DNA of 28,105 nucleotides from an uncultured Nitrososphaera sp. (GTDB lineage Archaea; Thermoproteota; Nitrososphaeria; Nitrososphaerales; Nitrososphaeraceae), in the NCBI GenBank assembly GCA_946480575.1, contig CAMLKF010000020.1, forward strand, positions 1 through 28,105, in the 5' to 3' direction. Each line of letters begins with the position of its first letter. The first letter of the stretch is position 1. The notes under the pieces are model-generated. The model was not told the origin of the DNA and ran no database searches. It saw nothing but the letters and a program-made list of their open reading frames with translations. The position numbers and the translations under genes are program-made. Of this stretch, positions 22,882 to 28,105 are shown in pieces.

Positions 22882-23334
22882 CTATTTTACGTGCCCTAGT
22901 AGCTCAGCCTGGCAGAGCGAAGGTTTCGTAAACCTTAGGTCATGGGTCCGAATCCCATCTAGGGCTTTTTGTCCCTTCACCTCATGGTTCACGAAACCTT
23001 CGCTCTGCACAGTCTTCGCTACGACTAGGGCGTCCGGTGTCTGAGGATTAGCACTCAGATTCTGAGTGTTAGCCGTCAGGCAAGCAAGGTCTGGCGTGTA
23101 CCCGTGCTTTTGCAGCAATGGCAATTCCAGCTGCTGAAACGTCTTCAACCTTCTCTTTATGTCGCTCTTAATGCGGTATTCGTAATCCTTGGAAACTTGG
23201 GCATTGCCAAGCAACCATTCAATCTCTGTCCTCGTTAAAAGAGCCGGATGATTTTCGACCATAGAATCTATATAATGACTATAGCGGTAGCTTGGAGAAT
23301 CATCTAAATAGTCAAGGACATTTATTCTTGACAT
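22882..23334 (-). CDS. Unrecognised protein reading antisense into tRNA-Thr
   Basis: From ATG 23334: MSRINVLDYLDDSPSYRYSH, then YIDSMVENHPALLTRTEIEW and LLGNAQVSKDYEYRIKSDIK with a RRLKTFQQLELPLLQKHGY end. This first half (about 90 residues) is helical, charged and protein-like. The last 50 residues are encoded by the inverted tRNA copy and by the antisense of tRNA-Thr (RTHDLRFTKPSLCQ is a typical antisense-tRNA translation), so the true protein probably ends elsewhere or was truncated. A DNA-binding or recombinase N-terminal fragment left by integration is possible; I cannot confirm a family. It is divergent from the methyltransferase gene. Confidence 0.5.
   Translation of the reverse strand: MSRINVLDYLDDSPSYRYSHYIDSMVENHPALLTRTEIEWLLGNAQVSKDYEYRIKSDIKRRLKTFQQLELPLLQKHGYTPDLACLTANTQNLSANPQTPDALVVAKTVQSEGFVNHEVKGQKALDGIRTHDLRFTKPSLCQAELLGHVK
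22893..22966 (+). tRNA. tRNA-Thr (CGT)
   Basis: Full cloverleaf, no intron: acceptor GCCCTAG/CTAGGGC, D arm GCTC/GAGC, anticodon stem AAGGT/ACCTT with loop TTCGTAA (anticodon CGT at 22926-22928) and T arm ATGGG/CCCAT. Discriminator U is usual for archaeal tRNA-Thr. It marks the border between core genes and the more AT-rich accessory stretch to the right. An inverted partial copy of its 5' half lies 20 nt downstream. Confidence 0.96.
22986..23031 (-). repeat. Inverted partial copy of tRNA-Thr 5' half
   Basis: Read on the minus strand it begins GCCCTAGT like the tRNA and contains GCAGAGCGAAGGTTTCGT followed by GAACC; 22 of 23 bases match tRNA positions 22912-22934. The D-loop part between the two blocks has diverged and is 4 nt longer. 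This inverted copy next to its tRNA is consistent with an integration scar or attachment remnant. Confidence 0.75.
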
Positions 23335-23341
23335 GGATTCT

Positions 23342-23350
23342 AAAGGAGGT
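23342..23350 (+). promoter_or_regulatory. Strong Shine-Dalgarno sequence
   Basis: AAAGGAGGT ends 10 nt before ATG 23361 and decides that start over an in-frame ATG at 23292. Most other genes here look leaderless, so this RBS stands out. Confidence 0.75.
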
Positions 23351-23360
23351 TCGGATAACA

Positions 23361-24425
23361 ATGGTAGTAGATGAGGCAAAGTTGCATGAATTTATTGGGA
23401 AGGCTGTGGTTGAATGGGGAGCAGCGTATGGCGTGTTGCTCACTTTTGTAGGTGACAGGCTTGGACTGTTCAAAGCCATGGCCGGAGCAGGAGGTGCATT
23501 GACACCAGAAGAGCTAGCAAAAAAGACAGGCACACACCCACGAATAATAAACGAATGGCTTGCTGCTCAAGCCGCTGGAGGTTTTGTTATATACAATCCT
23601 GCTGCAGGTACATACCTGCTCCCAGAAGAGCAGGCTATTGCGCTAACAGATGAGAACAGCCCAGCATACATAGCAGGCGAATACCAAGTCATAATGGGAC
23701 TTTTCAAAGACGAAGAAAAAATCATTGAAGCATTTCGAACTGGAAAAGGTCTTGGATGGGGAGACCATCATCATTACTTATTTGAAGGTACAGAGAGGTT
23801 CTTCAAACCAGGTTACATAGCAAACCTAACAACAAGCTGGATTCCAGCGCTAGAAGGGATTGAAGAAAAGCTCAGAGGAGAAGAAGGGGCAAAGGTAGCG
23901 GATGTTGGATGCGGTCATGGAGTGTCGACAATCCTAATGGCAAAAGCATACCCTAATTCAAAGGTCATAGGATTTGATTATCATAAACCCTCAATTGAAC
24001 GGGCTAGGGAGCAGGCAGAAAAAGAAGGCTTGAAGAACATAGCATTTGAAGTAGCAGGAGCAACAGACTATCCTGGAGATGATTATGACTTGATTACGTT
24101 CTTTGATTGCTTCCATGACATGGGAAATCCAGCTGGAGCAGCTAAACATGTGCTGCAAACACTGGAGAAGAAAGATGGCACATGGATGCTCGTAGAGCCT
24201 TTTGCCAATGATAAGGTAGAGGATAATTTGAATCCAATTGGAAGGGCATTCTACTCTGGGTCTACTATGATTTGCGTTCCTGCGTCTTTGAATGAAAATG
24301 GACCTGCGCTAGGAGCGCAGGCAGGTGAAGAAAGAATAAGAGAAGTAGTAAGGTCGGCAGGTTTTTCAAAGTTTCGTCGGGCAACCCAGACGCCATTCAA
24401 TTTGGTCTTTGAAGCGAGACCCTGA
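23361..24425 (+). CDS. SAM-dependent methyltransferase with N-terminal winged-helix domain (Rv2258c-like)
   Basis: 354 residues. The N-terminal 85 form a winged-helix dimerisation domain (GVLLTFVGDRLGLFKAMAGA, TPEELAKKTGTHPRIINEWL, GGFVIYNPAAGTYLLPEEQA). The C-terminal Rossmann domain has motif I VADVGCGHGVSTILMA (about 178-193), acidic GFDYHKPS, motif DLITFFDCFHDMGNP and a WMLVEPF strand. This is the O-methyltransferase-like Rv2258c architecture; substrate unknown. It uses more AT-rich codons than the 2-22 kb genes and has a bacterial-style RBS, and it lies beside tRNA-Thr. These signs suggest acquisition by transfer. Confidence 0.88.
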   Translation: MVVDEAKLHEFIGKAVVEWGAAYGVLLTFVGDRLGLFKAMAGAGGALTPEELAKKTGTHPRIINEWLAAQAAGGFVIYNPAAGTYLLPEEQAIALTDENSPAYIAGEYQVIMGLFKDEEKIIEAFRTGKGLGWGDHHHYLFEGTERFFKPGYIANLTTSWIPALEGIEEKLRGEEGAKVADVGCGHGVSTILMAKAYPNSKVIGFDYHKPSIERAREQAEKEGLKNIAFEVAGATDYPGDDYDLITFFDCFHDMGNPAGAAKHVLQTLEKKDGTWMLVEPFANDKVEDNLNPIGRAFYSGSTMICVPASLNENGPALGAQAGEERIREVVRSAGFSKFRRATQTPFNLVFEARP

Positions 24426-24468
24426 GCTCTACGCCAAACGACAACTAAGACCAGTATTTCAGAGTGGA

Positions 24469-24595
24469 GCGGGTGGGATTTGAACAGTTAAGTTCTAAGT
24501 TCTTCTTTCCTAGCTCACCTTCTAGATTGGAAGCAAATCAGCTTAAAAAACTGTTGCTGAGGTCATGGGTGGTTCAAATCCCTCCATCAGGTCCA
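24469..24595 (+). repeat. Degenerate tRNA-3'-end-like element, copy 1
   Basis: Begins GCGGGTGGGATTTGAA (the reverse complement of a tRNA T-loop/acceptor end) and finishes with GCTGAGGTCATGGGTGGTTC, then AAATCCCTCCATCAGGTCCA, a tRNA 3' end read forward. The two ends are imperfect inverted repeats. The interior shows no anticodon arm, so it is not a functional tRNA. The same layout recurs at 27863-27981. Confidence 0.6.
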
Positions 24596-24681
24596 TTTCT
24601 TCTAATCTGGTTAACTATATGCCTCTGACGCCCGTGAACATATTATTCTTGTTCATTAATCAGAAAGGATGATGACGACTT

Positions 24682-24807
24682 TCATTCAGTATACTTATCA
24701 TGGTGGAAACAGGTGAAATCTCTGCAATAGTAACAAAATCCGCAGTTCGGACATATAGGTTTTGAGAGCGTAGGATTAAATTCAGAATAGCAATTAAAAC
24801 AATTCAT
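24682..24807 (-). CDS. Cys-rich zinc-binding microprotein (41 residues)
   Basis: ATG 24807 gives MNCFNCYSEFNPTLSKPICP, then NCGFCYYCRDFTCFHHDKYT and E. It has seven Cys and two adjacent His (CxxC at 3/6, CPNC at 19/22, CYYC at 25/28, C33, HH 35-36), enough for two zinc sites. Such density is very unlikely by chance in this AT-rich stretch. A GATATATC box at 24824-24831 lies upstream on this strand. No family is recognised. It falls in a region that would otherwise look empty. Confidence 0.65.
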   Translation of the reverse strand: MNCFNCYSEFNPTLSKPICPNCGFCYYCRDFTCFHHDKYTE

Positions 24808-24952
24808 GATTCATTCTGAATGAGATATATCTCTCTCCCAATTACTAAATTTATTGCATACGAACAAGTCTTTAGTGAAGCGTTCTGACAGGGGTACGAG
24901 GAAGTCAAAGCATCAGCAGCAAGAACGGAGGTTTTCGGTGATTAAATAAAAA

Positions 24953-25180
24953 ATGACAGATGAATTTGTTGTGATATACGTTGATAGAAAGTATGGAAAT
25001 GCTTACTATGACAGATACAGGAATAACTGGATAGGGTGCGCGGTAGAAGAACATGAAGAAGGTAGAGCACTACATCTGGATAAGAAGAGCGGAGCCCTTG
25101 TATGTTATGGATATGGACATGAAAATAATTACATAAGAGGTCGAAAATACAGGATTCTAGAAATAGACGTAGACGAATAG
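24953..25180 (+). CDS. Hypothetical small protein
   Basis: 75 residues: MTDEFVVIYVDRKYGNAYYD, then RYRNNWIGCAVEEHEEGRAL and further Tyr-rich, charged sequence ending RKYRILEIDVDE. It looks like a small all-beta protein (many alternating Tyr, Val, Ile) with no signal, membrane segment or metal motif. The codons are AT-rich, like the rest of this right-hand region. No clear TATA box at leaderless distance. Unrecognised. Confidence 0.55.
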   Translation: MTDEFVVIYVDRKYGNAYYDRYRNNWIGCAVEEHEEGRALHLDKKSGALVCYGYGHENNYIRGRKYRILEIDVDE

Positions 25181-25212
25181 GGTAAAAGAAGAAAAGAAAA
25201 GAAGATGGCGGC

Positions 25213-25247
25213 AGCGCAGGGAAAACTGGTTAGCAAAACCCTGCGCT
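25213..25247. repeat. 9-bp inverted repeat with 17-nt loop
   Basis: AGCGCAGGG (25213-25221) and CCCTGCGCT (25239-25247) are exact reverse complements. It is placed between the ends of two convergent small genes (stops at 25180 and 25290), so it could be a bidirectional terminator or RNA-stabilising hairpin. Confidence 0.6.
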
Positions 25248-25289
25248 ATGGCCTTTACAATCATTTATCGAATGGTAAGAAAGGCAGCT

Positions 25290-25412
25290 TCAATAATCTG
25301 AGTGTTTTTCTTCAATATGCTTATTCTTTTCTTCTTCTGTCCTAAAGTACAGGTTGCAGAAACTACATTTGAATTTTAGCGGGTGAGAGTTGTGCCAGCC
25401 TGTAGAGGACAT
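25290..25412 (-). CDS. C2H2 zinc-finger microprotein (40 residues)
   Basis: ATG 25412 gives MSSTGWHNSHPLKFKCSFCN, then LYFRTEEEKNKHIEEKHSDY and stop. The finger is complete: C16, C19, H32, H37, with F at the core position (C-x2-C-x12-H-x4-H). AATATTTA at 25434-25441 on the minus strand gives leaderless spacing. It resembles the 54-residue C2H2 protein at 14644 in having little outside the finger. It is divergent from the tRNA-like fragment and probably binds nucleic acid or a protein partner. Confidence 0.7.
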   Translation of the reverse strand: MSSTGWHNSHPLKFKCSFCNLYFRTEEEKNKHIEEKHSDY

Positions 25413-25478
25413 TTAGTTGTATATTCTTCCGGCAATATTTAAGCATCCTTAAAGAGTGGCAATACCTTGCACGGCATT

Positions 25479-25494
25479 GCTGAGGTCGTGGGTT
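25479..25494 (+). repeat. Short tRNA-3'-end-like fragment
   Basis: GCTGAGGTCGTGGGTT matches the first 15-16 nt of the tRNA-derived repeats at 26709 and 27945 and then diverges. Confidence 0.45.
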
Positions 25495-25541
25495 TGCCGC
25501 TGCACTACTTACGCGCTTGTACACAAACAGAAAAGCGCGAC

Positions 25542-25952
25542 CTAGCGTACTAGATTCTTGACTATATCGTTTAACTTGGCTAGTCTTACCGGCTTATCGA
25601 CAAATACGTCTATCTTGAGTGACGGCAGCACCCTCTCAACCTCATTCATGCTCATTTCAAATGAACTGGTCATGATTATTTTCACATCTGGGTTGATTCT
25701 CCTAATTTCCTTTACCAGTTCAAAGCCGGACATTCCCGGCATCCGCACGTCTGTAATTATTATCTGGTAGGCTTTTGGGTCTTGCTTGAAATGTTCAAAA
25801 GCGGCAATAGGATTGATAAATCCATAAGTGGAATAACCCGCGGCTTTAAGAGAGTTTTTGAATATTGAGAGAATATCCTCATCGTCATCGATTAAAAGGA
25901 TAGCAGCGTTTTTCTGCTGCGCCGCCGGCGCTGGGCTTGATTGCGCTTGCAT
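25542..25952 (-). CDS. CheY-like response regulator (receiver only)
   Basis: A 136-residue single-domain receiver. The acidic pocket is D22-D24 (LIDDDEDI), the phosphoacceptor D68 (ITDVRMPG), the switch T95 (IMTSSF) and the lysine K120 (VDKPV). A Gln/Ala/Pro-rich N-terminal tail (MQAQSSPAPAAQQKN) precedes it. ATG 25952 is chosen because CTATATAC-type TATA sequence lies 24-30 nt upstream; a TTG at 26006 would add 18 residues. There is no output domain, so it must signal through a partner, and no histidine kinase is in the window. It is divergent from a ribbon-helix-helix protein gene, sharing a 178-nt upstream region. Confidence 0.9.
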   Translation of the reverse strand: MQAQSSPAPAAQQKNAAILLIDDDEDILSIFKNSLKAAGYSTYGFINPIAAFEHFKQDPKAYQIIITDVRMPGMSGFELVKEIRRINPDVKIIMTSSFEMSMNEVERVLPSLKIDVFVDKPVRLAKLNDIVKNLVR

Positions 25953-25974
25953 ATAGCTCACTTTTTCGTCATGA

Positions 25975-25982
25975 CTATATAC
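25975..25982 (-). promoter_or_regulatory. TATA box for response regulator
   Basis: GTATATAG on the minus strand, 23 nt before ATG 25952. This leaderless spacing decides the start. Confidence 0.5.
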
Positions 25983-26130
25983 ATGGTTGGAATTTTCTGC
26001 AAGCAATCAACGATAACTGCAGCCTATCCGCACCCGTAAAGACTTTTCATTGCATTGCACTCAACTATATAATCTGCAAGCAGATGATTGCATTGCATAC
26101 AATCTTTATTAAGAGCGCTGCCCTCGGGAT

Positions 26131-26688
26131 ATGGCGATGGCGGACCGAAAAAGCTTGTCCAAATCCACGCCGGCTCAATCCGGCAGCGTATCCTTAAGGT
26201 TGGACGCAGACCTGCTTGATGATTTGCGAAAAGAGTCAGAGCACAAACGAATAAGTTTGAACACGCTAGCGACCCAGATATTCCGCACACATACGGAATA
26301 TGGTTCCATATCTGCCAGAGCCGGCATGGTCTCCTTCCACAAGTCCTTGCTAATACGCTTGATGGACAAATTGAGCGAGGATGAGGTAACCAAATTATCA
26401 GAATATATCGCAAAAAATGAATTGAAAGACACGATTCTATTAATGAAAAAGCGCTATGACGCATCTGCGTTTGTCGACTTTATAGAAGCATGGGCAAGGG
26501 TTTCTGGATTTGAATATCGCCATGATGTTTCAGATAGGACGCACTCATTCGTTATCCAGCACGACATGGGAAAGAGGTGGTCTGCATATATCGGCAACCT
26601 TTTCAAGTATGGCTTCTCCGACGTTGGCTCGAAATGGGCTGACTTTCAAACTACTGATAACACGGTCACATTTAACGTCGAAGTCTGA
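26131..26688 (+). CDS. Ribbon-helix-helix domain protein with unknown C-terminal domain
   Basis: 185 residues. An N-terminal ribbon-helix-helix motif (about 18-52: SVSLRLDADLLDDLRKESEH, KRISLNTLATQIF) is the MetJ/Arc-type DNA-binding dimer fold. Residues 60-110 are helical (LMDKLSEDEVTKLSEYIAKN). Residues 115-185 form a mixed domain (FVDFIEAWARVSGFEYRHDV; SFVIQHDMGKRWSAYIGNLF) that ends in a beta strand and could bind a ligand. A TTTATTA box (26105-26111) fits leaderless start at ATG 26131. It is probably a transcription regulator, maybe of itself and the divergent response regulator (inference). Confidence 0.8.
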   Translation: MAMADRKSLSKSTPAQSGSVSLRLDADLLDDLRKESEHKRISLNTLATQIFRTHTEYGSISARAGMVSFHKSLLIRLMDKLSEDEVTKLSEYIAKNELKDTILLMKKRYDASAFVDFIEAWARVSGFEYRHDVSDRTHSFVIQHDMGKRWSAYIGNLFKYGFSDVGSKWADFQTTDNTVTFNVEV

Positions 26689-26708
26689 AGAAAATGAATC
26701 TGGACGTT

Positions 26709-26790
26709 GCTGAGGTCGTGGGTAGTTCAAATCCAACCCGGTCCATTTCTTTTATTTTGGGAAAATATGGTATTAAATCACGTTTGTTTT
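26709..26790 (+). repeat. tRNA-3'-end-like direct repeat, copy C
   Basis: Begins GCTGAGGTCGTGGGTAGTTC, then AAATCCAACCCGGTCCA, and continues about 45 nt past the CCA-like end (TTTCTTTTATTTTGGGAAAA). It aligns with 27945-28026 with about 10-12 differences in 82 positions. The T-stem/loop contains three extra bases (TAG), so it is not a functional tRNA end. It follows the ribbon-helix-helix gene by 20 nt. Confidence 0.75.
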
Positions 26791-26794
26791 AGAG

Positions 26795-27010
26795 AGTTGT
26801 CGGATAAAACAAGCCAGCACATCCAATGAAGAGTTGCAACTAAGCACAAATATTAATGAGGACATTATAAGGTCATTGCAAAGAGAGAAAAAAGAGGATG
26901 TGAAATGTTCGTCACTCGTCTGTTTTTTATAAGACTGTTGCATGACCTTTGGTGAAGACCCTCAGTTGTCATCGCTATTGTTGAGTTGTTGTATTCTTCG
27001 GCAAGTCTTC
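26795..27010. other. No gene seen
   Basis: AT-rich spacer between the tRNA-like repeat and the end of the secreted-protein gene. I find no frame with protein-like composition and no tRNA. Confidence 0.5.
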
Positions 27011-27712
27011 CTATGTAGCAGGAGGAGGAGCAATGCCCGCATTGTTGCCAATCCCGCTTTCCCACTCCCATAATGTTACGCTATTTTCTCCATTTGGCTG
27101 CATGTCGCTTATACCTGCTACTATCGTACCGTTCAATGGTGCAAGTGTGCCAGTTGAGTCTGTATGAATTACTGCCATTGTAAGCCCCTTTCCTTCACCA
27201 GCTGTTGAAGGATTGAACTTTACAATTGCATAGAATGTGGCAGTTGCAGTCTCACCCTCTTCAGTCATAAGGGTCTCCTTTGCTTGAGCAGAGTTTGTCA
27301 TAAGTGAAATAAGCGCGGTACCATTGGTTGTAAAATTGATAGCATCTGTAGTGTTTGGCAAAGTCAATGTGCCATTTCCAGTGAATCTTGCACTCATGTG
27401 TGTCTGGTTTATTGGAGTCATGCTTGTTGTTGTTGTCCGTTCTTGCAAGATAGGCTGAGGTGATAGCCGTATTCCTGATGATGTGTTAGTAGTTGTCGCA
27501 GCGGCGCTGCTTGATGTTGAAGCTGCTGTAATATTGTTTCCTTCTTGAGCAAAGACAACTGTCATTAGTGTCATGGTGGAGCTAGTAAAAGCAAAATTGC
27601 CTCCTGCTAGCAGGATTGAGCCTATAATGAACACGCCTAGACCCCAAATCCATGGAAAAGATGCTTTTTTTCTTCGCTCGCTTTTGTTGTTGTTGTTGTT
27701 GTTGATTGACAT
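27011..27712 (-). CDS. Secreted or surface-anchored Thr/Asn-rich protein
   Basis: 233 residues. After a poly-Asn/basic N-terminus (MSINNNNNNKSERRKK; the Asn run comes from a TTG/GTT triplet repeat at about 27687-27707) comes one hydrophobic segment (about 22-45, WGLGVFIIGSILLAGGNFAF), so the rest faces outside. A low-complexity Ser/Thr/Ala spacer follows with many N-x-T/S sites (NGT, NTT, NQT). A beta-rich domain fills about 100-225: FTGNGTLTLPNTTDAINFTT, TATATFYAIVKFNP, KGLTMAVIHTDSTGTLAPLN and ENSVTLWEWESG. The family is not recognised. It lies between two copies of an 82-bp repeat. Confidence 0.75.
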   Translation of the reverse strand: MSINNNNNNKSERRKKASFPWIWGLGVFIIGSILLAGGNFAFTSSTMTLMTVVFAQEGNNITAASTSSSAAATTTNTSSGIRLSPQPILQERTTTTSMTPINQTHMSARFTGNGTLTLPNTTDAINFTTNGTALISLMTNSAQAKETLMTEEGETATATFYAIVKFNPSTAGEGKGLTMAVIHTDSTGTLAPLNGTIVAGISDMQPNGENSVTLWEWESGIGNNAGIAPPPAT

Positions 27713-27862
27713 TTCGTAAGAGATTTTACTCTACAGTTATGATTTAATAGATTGGAAATTGTTTTCTGATACTACATTACTTAAATTTTCATAGTCCTTT
27801 ATACCAGGCGATTCTGTTATTTTTTGACTCACAAAATGTAATACAACCTTGAGCAAAACGGG

Positions 27863-27981
27863 GCGGGTGGGATTTGAATAATTGAGTTATTTTTCTATAC
27901 CTGCCATTTGGATATGAGGTCATAGAGAGCTGCCTTTACAGAGAGCTGAGGTCGTGGGTAGTTCAAATCCCACCCGGTCCA
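27863..27981 (+). repeat. Degenerate tRNA-3'-end-like element, copy 2, with perfect 15-bp inverted ends
   Basis: CGGGTGGGATTTGAA (27864-27878) is the exact reverse complement of TTCAAATCCCACCCG (27962-27976). The 3' arm is the T-loop/acceptor end of a tRNA (GGTCCA end) with a 3-nt TAG insertion before the T loop. The 83-nt interior holds no anticodon arm. Same layout as 24469-24595. Confidence 0.7.
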
Positions 27982-28026
27982 TTTCTTTTATTCTGGGAAA
28001 ATACGGCATTGAATCGAGCTTGTTCT
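27945..28026 (+). repeat. tRNA-3'-end-like direct repeat, copy D
   Basis: Second copy of the 82-bp direct repeat first seen at 26709. Similarity extends about 45 nt beyond the tRNA-like part, so the duplication involved flanking DNA and not only a tRNA end. Confidence 0.75.
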
Positions 28027-28105
28027 AAAAACTGACAAAGAAGTCCGCTCCCATTTTACTCTCTAGTTTTTCATTTGTTCTTCGAATCCCTTCAATGCTG
28101 ATCAG
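28025..28105 (-). CDS. C-terminal fragment of a gene running off the window
   Basis: The last 26 codons of a reverse-strand frame: LISIEGIRRTNEKLESKMGA, then DFFVSF and TAG (28025-28027). The charged amphipathic composition is protein-like, but the piece is too short to identify. The stop lies at the end of repeat copy D. Confidence 0.35.
   Translation of the reverse strand: MISIEGIRRTNEKLESKMGADFFVSF

Noticed and set aside
22882..22970. C-terminal residues GIRTHDLRFTKPSLCQ of the antisense gene as a real domain
   Set aside because: This is the familiar antisense translation of a tRNA gene, not evidence of a protein family.
24556..24595. A functional tRNA ending at 24595
   Set aside because: No D arm or anticodon arm can be folded upstream, and the T loop has extra bases.

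Overview
The window looks like the chromosome of an ammonia-oxidising archaeon of the Nitrososphaera type (Thaumarchaeota/Nitrososphaeria). The evidence is a eukaryote-type topoisomerase IB (a thaumarchaeal lineage marker), archaeal uS11, PDCD5, archaeal RtcB, an intron-containing tRNA-Met, TTG/GTG starts, and TATA-like boxes about 25 nt before start codons (leaderless mRNAs). Lineage is inferred from gene content, not from a marker tree.

Layout. 1-1.8 kb: an AT-rich stretch with a frame-broken PRC-barrel gene, a GC-rich foldable segment that may be a structured RNA, two unrecognised genes and a 26-bp perfect palindrome. 1.8-8.8 kb: purN; on the other strand a UbiE-type methyltransferase and MFS transporter pair with a 41-codon gene behind it; an acidic coiled-coil protein; an Hrq1/MrfA-type helicase; and a TM-helix channel-like protein. 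8.8-13.9 kb: a stop-interrupted C2H2 finger, topoisomerase IB, a membrane-anchored winged-helix protein, a CBS/zinc-finger protein and a frame-broken AbrB-like gene. 13.9-15.5 kb: very small zinc-binding proteins packed around an intron-containing tRNA-Met and a tRNA-Lys-like gene. 15.5-22.8 kb: core genes (purB, a C5-epimerase-like protein, rtcB, PDCD5, rps11, thiL, glmM/manB).

22.8-28.1 kb: beyond tRNA-Thr the sequence becomes more AT-rich and accessory. It holds an inverted partial copy of the tRNA-Thr 5' half, an unrecognised gene running antisense into the tRNA, a methyltransferase with a strong Shine-Dalgarno (probably acquired), two more tiny zinc proteins, a response regulator divergent from a ribbon-helix-helix protein, a secreted Thr/Asn-rich protein, and several degenerate tRNA 3'-end-like repeats. 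This resembles a tRNA-associated integration hot spot. No intact integrase is visible.

Themes. (1) RNA metabolism: rtcB lies in the same window as an intron-bearing tRNA. (2) An unusually dense set of zinc-binding microproteins, several previously easy to miss because they are 40-55 codons. (3) Four single-base (-1) frame breaks and one nonsense codon, all in small genes, while about 17 kb of long conserved genes are intact. (4) Three convergent pairs whose stop codons overlap within 4 nt. I see no CRISPR array, complete insertion sequence or recognisable defence system.
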